The notes under the pieces: generated by a model
What the model was told of the DNA's origin: nothing
Database searches by the model: none
What the model saw: only the letters and a program-made list of their open reading frames with translations
Source of the DNA: Biancaea sappan
Lineage: Eukaryota; Streptophyta; Magnoliopsida; Fabales; Fabaceae
Reading direction: 5' to 3'
DNA: 64,000 bases
NCBI GenBank assembly: GCA_037074585.1
Contig: CM073500.1
Location: forward strand, 44,530,689 to 44,594,688
In this document: one piece after another, positions 21,702 to 31,648 of the stretch
Layout of the letters: each line of letters begins with the position of its first letter
Position numbering within the stretch: the stretch's first letter is position 1
Position numbers and translations under genes: made by a program

Positions 21702-23459
21702 CTAAATCTTTAGGGCAAACACTACAGCTGCCATTTTCAAATCATGAGTGGGGTAATTCAATTCATGCTTTTTAAGCTGACGTGAGCCATAAGCTATGAC
21801 TTTACCATGTTGCATCAACACACATCCTAAGCCTATCTTTGAGGCATCACAGAATACAGAGTAACCCCCTGGTCCTGATGGTAGGATTAAGACTGGTGCA
21901 GAAGTTAAACACTCTTTCAATTGGGTGAAACTTTGCTCACATGAATCATCCCAAATGTATTTAACATTCTTTCGGGTTAACTTATTTAATGGGAGAGCTG
22001 TCTTAGAGAAATCCTTGACAAAACGACGGTAATACCCTGCTAAGCCAAGAAAACTACGTACTTCAGACACAGTTGTTGGTCGAGGCCATTGTTTTACTGC
22101 TTCAATTTTACTTGGATCTACATGAATACCTTCTTGGGAAATAACATGTCCCAAAAATGTTACATGACTCATCCAGAATTCACATTTTGAGAGCTTTGCG
22201 TACAACTGATGCTCTCTCAAAGTCTGAAGCACTATTCTCAAATGTTCAGTATGTTCTTCATGACTCTTTGAATATACCAAAATATTATCAATAAACACAA
22301 TTACAAACTTATCAAGGAATGATTTGAACACTCTGTTCATTAAATCCATAAATGCTGCTGGTGCATTTGTCAACCCAAAAGACATCACAAGAAACTCATA
22401 ATGTCCATACCGTGTACGAAAAGCAGTCTTAGGTATATCATCACTCTTAATTCGTAACTGATGATATCCAGACCTTAGATCAATCTTTGAGAAGTATTTT
22501 GCTCCTTGAAGCTGATCAAACAAATCATCTATCCTTGGTAAAGGATACTTATTCTTCACTGTGACTTTATTCAGCTGACGATAATCTATACATAATCTCA
22601 TAGAACCATCTTTCTTTTTCACAAAAAGAACAGGAGCACCCCAAGGTGAAAAACTTGGGCGAATGAACCCTTTGTTTAACAAATCTTCCAATTGTTCTTT
22701 GAGTTCTTTTAGCTCAACAGGAGCCATACGATAAGGTGGAATAGAAATTGGTCTTGTGTCTGGGACCAAATCAATACTGAACTCAATATCTCTTTCTGGC
22801 GGTAATCCAGGTAAATCTTCTGGGAACACATCTGGGAATTCATTAACCACATGAATGTCTTCTAACTTCTGTTCTTTCTTTTCTAAATCTTTGATAAAAG
22901 CTAGAAATTCCTGACATCCCTTTCGTAACATACGCTGGGCACTTAACATAGATATCATGTTGCAAGGTACATCACTTCGATCTCCTTGAAACACAAAATT
23001 ACTCCTCCCCGGCATATTAAAGGAAATAACTTTGTCACGATAATTTATAGTAGCATGACAAGAAGATAACCAATCCATCCCTAAAATCACATCAAAATCT
23101 AACATATTGAGAACCATAAGATCTATCTTAGTTTCCGTGCCTCCAACGATTATTTTACAAGAACGATAACATGTTTTAACCATCAAAGTCTCTCTCATCG
23201 GTGTGGAAACCAAGAATGGTTCTTTAAGAATAATCGAATCAAATGTAAATCTCTTGGTAAATAGGGGCGACACATATGAGTGAGTAGAACCGGGGTCAAA
23301 CAAAATACGTGCAGCAAAAGTATTAACAGATAATATACCTGTAACTACAGCATTGGATGTTTGAGCATCCTGTCGGGTTAGAGCATATACTCTTGCATTT
23401 CCTCTGCCAGCAGCTTGTTTTCCACGGTCACCTTGGCCTCTTCCAGAACCTCTTCCCAT
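21702..23459 (-). pseudogene. Element 1 protease and reverse transcriptase
   Basis: 585 residues. Aspartic protease with DPGS at 55-58 (instead of the common DSGA/DTGA form), reverse transcriptase about 240-430, and the first part of RNase H. The catalytic box reads F-I-D-N (389-392; codon at 22284-22286) where an active enzyme has F-I-D-D, so the second catalytic aspartate is lost. The frame is continuous with gag apart from an in-frame TAA at 23499-23501, so the Met at 23459 is not a natural start. Element 4 in this window keeps F-I-D-D. Confidence 0.9.
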
Positions 23460-23498
23460 ACTACCCCCTGTTGAAGGGGTTGGTGTTTGAGTAATAGA

Positions 23499-24746
23499 TT
23501 ATGGTCGAGGTGGCAAAGTAGACCCTTGACCTGGTCTTGTCATGAGCTGAGGGCACTCCCTTATAAAATGTCCTTTTTGTCCACAGTGAAAACAGCCTGT
23601 ACCAACAATGTTTAACCTGCATTCTCCGAAGTGAAACTTTCCACATTCAGGACATTGAGGTTTTTCCCTTCTACCTTGAGTACCTCCTCTACTAGAAGAG
23701 CTAAAACCACCCCTGCTCTCTGAACGAGGCTTAGCCACACTGGCTGTAGAATAAGTTGACTTAGTAGGAGTGGCTGGAGCATTTTGTGACGCAGTAAAGG
23801 GTTTCAAAGTCCCTGAGTCTTCCCCTTGATCAAAAGATCTTCTATATCTAGCTTTCTTCTTTTGACGATATTCTTCTTTATTCTTTGACCTCTTTTCCAT
23901 TCTTCGGGCCACATCAACAGCCTCTGAGTACGAAGAGTAATCGTTCATATTAGAACCCACTTGATCATATAAGGCATCACGAAGCCCTTCCACAAACTTT
24001 TCTATTTTCTTCCTTTCAGAAGGAATAATTTCAGGGGCATATTCAGATAATTTAACAAACTGAGCTGAATACTCATCAACAGTCATGGTTCCCTGCCGTA
24101 GATACAGAAAATCTCTAGCCCTAGATGATCGTTCACTTGTCGGAAGAAATTCATCCATAACCAATCTGTAAAATTCTGTCCACATAACTGGCGGTGCGCC
24201 TTGAATTCTAGCTTTCTTCCAGTTCCTCCACCATTTACCAGCCCTACCTTTTAACTGAAAGGAAGTGAATTCTACCTTTTGAGTAGGAGAACACCCTATA
24301 GCATCACAGATTGCTTCACAATCTTCAAGGAAACATTGTGGGTCCTCTTTGGGATCTTCCCCTGAAAAAGTAGGAGGCCTCATTTTCTGGAATTCAGACA
24401 TTCTTACCTCTCTTACATTAACTCCTCCCGCTAACGGAACTGGTGGTACATTTTCAGCTTCAACAATAGGAGGATCCACTGGCAGGTTAGCTTGTGCAGC
24501 TCGACCTCTCATTTCAGCCTCAAATCGGTCAAATCGTTCATTCATCAAATGAATCACATGTGCAATAGTTGCATTACCGACGTGAGCATCAGGTTCGACT
24601 CTTCTTGCTTGCTCACTAGTTGCGCCCTCAGTACTTTGAGCATGTAAACTATCACCACGGTTAGGATCATCTTGCACATGTACTGGTGGATTTATGGCCC
24701 TCCTTGGACCCATATGCTCATTATTATTAGAAGATCCTTCTGACAT
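23499..24746 (-). CDS. Element 1 gag (capsid/nucleocapsid)
   Basis: 415 residues. A polar Asn/Pro-rich N-terminus, a retrotransposon gag capsid domain about 125-270 with the W-W-R-N and F-P-T-S-type motifs, a Lys/Arg-rich linker, and two Cys-rich knuckles: an atypical one near 365-376 and a classic CCHC near 385-398. It forms the virus-like particle and binds RNA. It ends at a TAA in the same frame as protease-RT, so this is likely the front part of a once single gag-pol ORF. Confidence 0.92.
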   Translation of the reverse strand: MSEGSSNNNEHMGPRRAINPPVHVQDDPNRGDSLHAQSTEGATSEQARRVEPDAHVGNATIAHVIHLMNERFDRFEAEMRGRAAQANLPVDPPIVEAENVPPVPLAGGVNVREVRMSEFQKMRPPTFSGEDPKEDPQCFLEDCEAICDAIGCSPTQKVEFTSFQLKGRAGKWWRNWKKARIQGAPPVMWTEFYRLVMDEFLPTSERSSRARDFLYLRQGTMTVDEYSAQFVKLSEYAPEIIPSERKKIEKFVEGLRDALYDQVGSNMNDYSSYSEAVDVARRMEKRSKNKEEYRQKKKARYRRSFDQGEDSGTLKPFTASQNAPATPTKSTYSTASVAKPRSESRGGFSSSSRGGTQGRREKPQCPECGKFHFGECRLNIVGTGCFHCGQKGHFIRECPQLMTRPGQGSTLPPRP

Positions 24747-24964
24747 TGATCTGTCACAGATCTACACACATAACAAACAATTTTCAGACATAAACAAAAT
24801 ATCACTTACTAGCCCCACTGAGAAGTTATCTATAAAATGACGTTATACTCTACAAGGTCTTTTATGGAACCTAATCCTATGGTCATGCCGCGGCTCATGA
24901 CAATAGGGAAGGGCCCACAAAGATCACTTTGCTCTGTACTCTATAGGGGACCTATAAAACCTTT

Positions 24965-24976
24965 GCTCTGATACCA
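24965..24976 (-). promoter_or_regulatory. Primer-binding site of element 1
   Basis: TGGTATCAGAGC on the minus strand, four bases from the 5' LTR end, complementary to initiator tRNA-Met. The leader between it and gag (24747-24964) has a segment of about 120 bases closely matching the leader of element 2. Confidence 0.92.
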
Positions 24977-24980
24977 AATT

Positions 24981-26638
24981 TGTCACATCCCAAAAATTGA
25001 GCATGTGAAAAGATACTACTCATTTGATATAATTCTCAAACATACGTTATATACATATATTCTGTAAGGTTTTACATTCAACCTTAATCATTCATTCCAC
25101 ACTACAGAATTATATTCATCTGATAAGCAAATATAGACATACATAGTCTGATATTTCTATCTCATCGCAAGCCTAGGAGACCTATAGAAAGTACAGAGCG
25201 TTTCTAGGGTCCACATTAATAAGTACTGGTATCCCACCAGACAGAAATAGAGAATAATCCCAAGGGGCTTCTAATCTTCAAACGGATACTCTTGTTCTTT
25301 ATTTTCTGTATCTGAAAAAAAATAATCATAGGGAGTGTGAGTTTATTTAAAAACTCAGTAAGTAAATAACTGTACTATATAAAATATCAAAAGTACAAAT
25401 ACCACATTTACTCATATAATTAATTGTCTTATACATCGAGTAGTATGAGACTCTAACCCTTTCAAACTCATGAATAAGATCTCATAGGTATACACCGAGT
25501 AGTATGGGACTTTAACCCTTTCAACTCGTGTATAGATTTCATAGATATGCACTGAGTAGTATGGGACTCTAACCCTTTCAAACTCGTGTATAAGATTTCT
25601 TAGATATACACCGAGTAGTATGGGACTTTAACCCTTTCACACTCGTGTATTAGATTTCTTAGATATACACCGAGTAGTATGGGACTTTAACCCTTTCACA
25701 CTCGTGTATTAGATCCCGTAGATCTTTACTCATTAATAAGATAGTGAGAATTCATCACATAGTACAATTGTCATGAAATAAATAATTTCTACATACTCTT
25801 ATTTCTATTGATCATCATATACTCCCATATGAAAAATTAATTGCTTATTATCCAAATAATATTGTAAATGGGACTTATATTGTACTTTGACTAGTAATAT
25901 CAAATTAGCTGAGCAAGGTTATTCACTCACCTTGATTTTTGTCCAAGTTTACCTTGTTCCACACTAGAATTTGTGTAGGAAAATTTTCTAGTAAAATATA
26001 TTACAAGGAATCATAAGAAAGGAAACAAAATCACGAAAATACGTAAAATTTTCTGACTGCTACAGTAACGGGTTGCTACAGTACGGTTTGCTACAGTAAC
26101 GGTTTGCTACAGTGTCGGTTCGCTACAGTAACGGTTCGCTACAGTGCCTGTTCGCTACAGTAACGTTGACTGCTACAGTATCGTTGACTGCCAACACTAC
26201 CGTACTGCTACAGTACCGAAGAAAATTTTCCAGATTTTTTCCCGAAATTTCTGGTCGCTACAGTAACTCGAAGAAAAATTTCAGATTTTCAGTTGCTACA
26301 GTACTTCGAATTTTGCAGAAAATCTTTCAAAAAAATTCATCCTTTCCTTTCTTTTGATTCAAAACCAGAATCTCAACTCTTTTAACCGATTATAACTCAA
26401 ATATAACTTCTAAAACAACTGAGATTCATGAATTATCATCAAAATCTTCAAGAACAAAACCTCCTCTGATCTTGTATATAAACTGAAATTTAAGGAAAAT
26501 AATCGGATTAAAGCTTACCTTTGATCCTTACAAAGCTTTTGAACCGAACAAATAATCAGAAATTCTGAAGATCAAGGAAAGGATTTGAGAAGAGGGTGAA
26601 GAAACGAGAGAAAGTGAATTCACTATTCACTTCAGCTG
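24981..26638 (-). repeat. 5' LTR of element 1, first part (continues at 35454-35817)
   Basis: Matches the 3' LTR from its TGTGACA end up to the AGCTG where element 2 inserted. After element 2 and its second AGCTG copy the LTR continues with the expected next base to the TAACA target duplication. Confidence 0.93.
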
Positions 26639-29121
26639 TGTCACATCCCAAAACTTACATGTGATATAAACATAAAATACCTAGGGTGTACCTCCGTGGT
26701 ACCCCATAATCTCTGTGAACATTCTTAATATCCATAATTATGTGAATCATAAATATTCAAAAAAAAGATATTTTGTATACATATTCAGAAAATGTTCAAC
26801 CTTCAAACACTATACAACCTCCCAAGCCTAGGTGACCTACTAGATTACAGAGCGTTTCCTAATCCTTACCAATTGTTTACCAGACAAAAGTGGAGTATAT
26901 CCTTAAAGGCTATAAATTCTCCTCCTCAACCACTGTATCTGAAAAGATAATCATGGAGAGTGTGAGTTTATCATAACTCAGTGAGTAAACAACTGTACAT
27001 GAAAATATCATAAGCACAAACACCACATTTACTAATACAATCAATCTATCATTTATTGTAAATAATTATAGTATTACACTTGTTTGAATTTGCGTATGAT
27101 TTCTTGGGTGATCAATCCCTCAATCACTTTGCATTATATGCCATAGATACTTGCACTGAGTGACTTGGGAATTTAACCCTCAAACTCTTGGTGCATAAGT
27201 TTCACAGTTATACACTGAGTGGTATGGGACTCTAACCCTTTCAAACTCGTGCATAGGTCTTCACATTTATACACCGAGTAGTATGGGACTCTAACCCTTT
27301 CAAACTCGTGCATAGGTTTTTCACATTTATACACCGAGTAGTATGGGACTCTAACCCTTTCAAACTCGTGTATTAGATCTCGTAGATCTTTTGCTCATCA
27401 ATAAAATAGTGACAATTTATCACAATATAATTACTATGAAATAAATGAATTTACACATACTTTTGTTCCCTTGAATGTCTATCATCAACCATAACAATCA
27501 TCATATATTATCAACAGCGATACTGATTATTTCTCACTTCAATACTATTATAAACAAGACTTGTATTGTACTTTATCTAATAAGATCACATTAATTTAGT
27601 AAGGCTATTCACTTACAAAATGTTCCAATTTATTCAAGGAACAATCACATCTAGATCTTTAGTCAACTAGAGAAATCAATTCTCAAAGGTAATAAAATAC
27701 CTTTCAATGATATTGTACTTTTTCTCAACCTGAACACACACTGATACTATTCTCAATTTCACAAATAACGCAAATGGGATTTATATTGTGCTTTGACTAA
27801 TTTATTAAATTAATTTTGCAAAGTTGCCTACTCACCTGGATTCCACGCTCTCGGAGCTCCCACCTTGCGCCCCAATCATCCCTATTGTAACCAGGTAAAA
27901 ACCATTAGGGTTACAAAATAGAGAAATTTCCTATCACTACTCTCGACCTTTACTCACATCTTAAGTCATAACTCCTAACCGGTAATGAATTTCTAAATGA
28001 CATTTATACCATTGGAAACTAGACTCAAAGAGCTTTCCAACGATATAAAGTTTGCCCAAAACGGAGTCCGGATGAAGAAGTTATGACTGATTGAAAAATA
28101 AGCTAAGGTTTTTCAGCATATCTGGCGCCTGGGCGCCACACATGGCGCCTGGGCGCCAACACAAGCCTGGCGCCTGGGCGCCACACCTGGCGCCTGGGCG
28201 CCAAGTCCCTTTTCTTCCCAAAATTTTCTGAACCTTGGCGCCTGGGCGCCAGAGCTGGCGCCTGGGCGCCAGGATCGCGACCTTTCGCGGTTCCTCTCGG
28301 TTTTGGCTCAGATCCGGCCAAATCTTCACCGTTTTCCATGATTTCTTCCATAGGATCTCACCCTTAATGTTTAAGGAGCATTTAGACACCAAAAACACCA
28401 ATTTTAATCGAGAAACGAAGCCGGAATCTCGATTTTTACCCCAAACTTTCTGAAAACTATAAAATAGGAAAAAGCTTGAGAAATAGAAATTTCTACCTCA
28501 ATTCCTTGCTTTCCCTACGATGCTTGGCTCCTAGAGGCTTGCCCCGTAGCCCGAGATCCACTCTCCAAGCTCGGTTGTGGAGTTGGAGTGTAGAGAGAGG
28601 AAGAGAGGAGAGAAAGTGAAGAGAGAGAGAGGAAAGGAGAAAATGAAGAAAATTTAGGTGAGGCCGCCTATTTACTCGCCCGGGGTGAAATTATCACTTG
28701 CTATTCAATTGACCCTCAGTCAAGATTAGTAAAAACAAATTCATAAAATCTCACCTCGGGTGATTCTAAATCCTAATTGCCCCACAATTTTCTTCTTTCA
28801 CTTTAGTCCCTCTCAATATCTCAAACTTCACTTTAACCCCAAATCTATCATCCTTTCGGTACCGGACTCATAATTCATTCCCATAAGCTCTATTCTTCTT
28901 CTCAGGTTCCTATTTGGTCATTTCTCAAAAGTACTCCATACTTTCTTTTCTTTTCGTTTTAGTCCTTGAGAATTTGTAAAATGTCCTAAATTAAAATTTT
29001 TTTGAAATTTCTATTTCCAAATTTCCTTTACTAATTCAAAAAGAACATTTCTCATGTAATTAAATTTTTCAATAACTTCAAATAGACTTTAAATATTCAT
29101 GAAAATTCTTGGGATATTACA
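26639..29121 (-). repeat. 3' LTR of element 2
   Basis: 2483 bases, TG...CA. Contains six TGGCGCCTGGGCGCCA near-palindromes (28122-28271), diverged GAGTAGTATGGGACT repeats (27205-27370) and an AGGTGAGT motif (minus, 27830-27837). The ORFs across the GGCGCC array are artefacts of the repeat. Confidence 0.95.
28122..28271. repeat. GGCGCC near-palindrome array in the element 2 LTR
   Basis: Six copies of TGGCGCCTGGGCGCCA, four spaced about 22-26 bases and two more after a gap. The second LTR has the same array at 34449-34598, and solo LTR element 5 has decayed copies around 44083-44210. It is a strong GC island in AT-rich DNA. Confidence 0.9.
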
Positions 29122-29136
29122 TTCTTCCCCCCTTAA
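29122..29136 (-). promoter_or_regulatory. Polypurine tract of element 2
   Basis: Minus-strand AAGGGGGGAAGAA next to the 3' LTR. It and the next roughly 60 bases closely match the same region of element 1. Confidence 0.85.
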
Positions 29137-29412
29137 TAGAATTCGGTCCTCCGAATTCAAAACTTAACTCAAGATTGAAACAAATACAGGTATTTTGTCC
29201 AAATCTCGTTCTCTCTTCTAGAATAATCAAGTACAAAATATAACAAGTTCAACATATTTTTATCTCTCGAGCTTCTTCAGTACAAGAATTGCCTTATTTC
29301 TAGTACATAAGTTACAGGCAACAAACTGAACTTGATTTACAAAACAGATAATCTTAATACACGAAGCTCAGATCAAATATTAGCTTAAGGTACAAATAAA
29401 AGAAAGAATAAA

Positions 29413-29961
29413 TTAAAGACGAGGAGGCTTCTGAAATGCAGAAAGTGCTCCAAGTCTAGAAGAGGAAGGTGCTTCAGATCTTAAGGAGGAAGCTAGTCGT
29501 TGCAGCCTAGAAAGAGTTTCTGGAGGAAACGTTTGGGAAATTTGGCGAAGTGCAGAGGTCACTCCATTCATACAGTCAATACACCTCGCTTGTTGGTCAC
29601 GAAAATTTTGAGTTGCAAACATCGAATGTCTATCAACTCTATTCGCCAATTCCTTAAAATGACGATTCAAGAGCTTCTCTTGTTCTACAAAGAGATGATT
29701 TATCAATCTTCCCTGGTCCTCAAAGTGGCGGTTTATCAACCTTTCCAAGTCCTCCATCTTTTTTCTCATAAGCGCAAGCTCATCATTTGAAGATGTTGCT
29801 GTGCTAACATCCTCTAGCTCTACTACATCCCTTTTTCTTTTCTTAGCTTCTGATGACTCTTGCATGGATCTCTTATTCTTATAGTTCTCCAGACTAAGAT
29901 TTAGATCCAGCTCTACCTTGCCAGCCTCAAAGTTTAAATTGAAAGACTTATTGCCGGCCAT
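29413..29961 (-). CDS. Element 2 gene A: EAR-motif, hendecad coiled-coil protein, function unknown
   Basis: 182 residues from the chosen start; an upstream Met would add 33 residues but lies only a few bases from the TATA box (minus, 30065-30072) and so is probably not transcribed as coding. Features: an LxLxLxL EAR-type repression motif at 18-24 (LDLNLSL), a basic KKRKR cluster at 40-44 that could be a nuclear signal, four 11-residue repeats at 74-117 with an R-L-I-N-R-H-F pattern forming a likely coiled coil, a conserved C-I-D-C-M-N-G block (127-133), and a P-P-R-L C-terminus. Gene B shares the same order of features and even the same motif position. EAR motifs in plant proteins recruit TOPLESS-type co-repressors; that this one does so is inference. 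It is transcribed in the sense direction of element 2. No retroelement protein family is recognised. Confidence 0.75.
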   Translation of the reverse strand: MAGNKSFNLNFEAGKVELDLNLSLENYKNKRSMQESSEAKKRKRDVVELEDVSTATSSNDELALMRKKMEDLERLINRHFEDQGRLINHLFVEQEKLLNRHFKELANRVDRHSMFATQNFRDQQARCIDCMNGVTSALRQISQTFPPETLSRLQRLASSLRSEAPSSSRLGALSAFQKPPRL

Positions 29962-30064
29962 ATTTTTCTGAGCTATAAGGGTTGTATGGAATGAGGGGTT
30001 TGATGCTAGAAAGCTTATAAGTAATGAACTCTTAGTGTAGTGAGCGGCGTAATGGGGCATCCAT

Positions 30065-30072
30065 TATTTATA
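30065..30072 (-). promoter_or_regulatory. TATA box of element 2 gene A
   Basis: TATAAATA on the minus strand, about 104 bases upstream of the chosen start. A CACTACAC...AGAGT segment downstream resembles the corresponding segment behind the gene B TATA box, so the promoters also look paralogous. The 1-kb interval 30073-31064 between the two TATA boxes holds no ORF and acts presumably as the shared upstream region. Confidence 0.6.
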
Positions 30073-31064
30073 GACGAAATTTAGGGCTACCAAAACCCTT
30101 ACATTACACCCTAAAGATGGCCTCCAGACCTTACCCGTCGTAAAGCCAACGGTTTAATAAGCATGCAAAAAAAAAATAATAAATATAATCTCATGCAAAA
30201 GATTTTCTCAAAGACTTTCGGCTAACTTTTGACTCTTGCTCAAATCATTCAACTAATCGCCGCTTCAATATATGACTTCCTAACTCTGTATTTGTCTTAT
30301 CCAATAATCCTAGATCAAGATATTACTCCATGAACGGGTAGTTTCATATTAACCTTATCTAGGTTTCTAATCCGTGGCTTTGCTCTAGGCTATACATTTT
30401 CAAACATACATATTAAAATAAAAACTTCTCACATTTACACATATCAAGTGTTACTATAAAGTGAGAAAAATTTTTACCTTTCTCTTGCCTCTACGAGCAT
30501 ATATGTATGAATGTATCAATATGGAGATACATCCTTATCTATATATTTTCATCTATTCAAGTCCTTTCTAAATTTTAGACTTCTCAATCTCTGAATGTAT
30601 GTAGAATCATTACATATTATTCCTGACTACAACAAATAGCCTTCACTCTCAATGCATGGATAACATACATACATGTCATATGTATTTAAATACATATAAT
30701 CACAATATAATTCATTCAATCATGTATATTATACTCAACTGAAGGCTTTCAAGAACAATACAAGAAAGCAGAGAAATACATTTTAGTTCATCATAAAAGC
30801 ATCCAAGGCAATCTTTAATGGCTACGCTGTCGGCTTCTTAGAATTTCAGAAAATGCCAACAAGAGATATGAAAAATAAACAAGTATAAATCGGCCGCAAA
30901 TCCACCGAATATTGACTTACGTGGTTTTGCCATTAATGTGACACACTGTTGACACGCGTGCCTGCCCTAGACTTCTGGCTTCCAACTTGCAGAAATCCAT
31001 AGGTTGAGCGTGTAGGAATGCGGCGAAGAGATATCTTCTTTGGCTCTAAGTCTAAATTTTTCTC

Positions 31065-31072
31065 TATAAAAA
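31065..31072 (+). promoter_or_regulatory. TATA box of element 2 gene B
   Basis: TATAAAAA about 115 bases upstream of the gene B start, followed by a CACTACACCACAAAGAGT stretch like the one downstream of the gene A TATA box. Confidence 0.6.
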
Positions 31073-31186
31073 CTGCCCCGGAATTCTCAGTCACTACACC
31101 ACAAAGAGTAATCGTCTCTGAGCCTACAATCTTTCAGCATTTCTCTCTCATCATACTCCTGCAAAAACTTCTAAATTTTCTAAACC

Positions 31187-31648
31187 ATGGCCACCAGAAA
31201 GTACATTGATCTCACAATGGAGGCCAAGGAAGAAGAGCTCGACTTAAACTTAAGTCTGGGCAAAGACAAGGGCAAAAGACCTTTTGAGGGGTCTCAAGAG
31301 GATCAAAAGGAGAAGAAGATAAAAATTGAGGAAGTTGAGGAGATTAACACTGGCCACACGTCAGAAAACAAAATTGCTTGTCTAGAGAAGGAGGTGAAAA
31401 ATCTGAAAAAGATGATAGAAGACCTGGAGAAGTTAACTAAACGCAATAATGCGGCAATGACTTCAAGAATAGACAGGTTCTTCTATTGGTCTACCCAATG
31501 CTTCTGCAGTCAACAACAAAGAAGTGTTGATTGTATGAATGGGATTTACACTACCCTTCGTGACATTGCTCAGTCTCTTGTTCCAAGAAATGGTCGAGGG
31601 GTGATGATACAATACAACCCTCCTAATCCGAGACCACCTCGCTTGTAG
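31187..31648 (+). CDS. Element 2 gene B: EAR-motif coiled-coil protein, function unknown
   Basis: 153 residues, paralogous to gene A but in the opposite direction. LDLNLSL lies at 18-24, exactly as in gene A; a Lys/Glu-rich stretch with EKKIKIE follows (about 42-50), then a coiled coil (about 62-90), one copy of the R-I-D-R-F-F unit that is repeated in gene A, the S-V-D-C-M-N-G block around 112-118, and the C-terminal P-P-R-L. The start follows a CC-ATG-GCC context close to the plant consensus. It runs antisense to the retroelement, so its own promoter is needed. A poly-T stretch follows the stop (31675-31704). No known family is recognised beyond the motif. Confidence 0.75.
   Translation: MATRKYIDLTMEAKEEELDLNLSLGKDKGKRPFEGSQEDQKEKKIKIEEVEEINTGHTSENKIACLEKEVKNLKKMIEDLEKLTKRNNAAMTSRIDRFFYWSTQCFCSQQQRSVDCMNGIYTTLRDIAQSLVPRNGRGVMIQYNPPNPRPPRL

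Noticed and set aside
24965..24976. Possible tRNA gene remnants at the TGGTATCAGAGC sites
   Set aside because: Only 12 bases match tRNA-Met, and each lies next to an LTR or in a viral leader, so they are primer-binding sites.
28081..28453. Three overlapping ORFs in the element 2 LTR, repeated at 34408-34780
   Set aside because: They read through the GGCGCC array and give low-complexity Pro/Gly/Arg peptides; no start context or homology.
30027..30060. Upstream Met of element 2 gene A as its start
   Set aside because: It lies only a few bases from the TATA box; the second Met aligns exactly with gene B and gives the same motif position.
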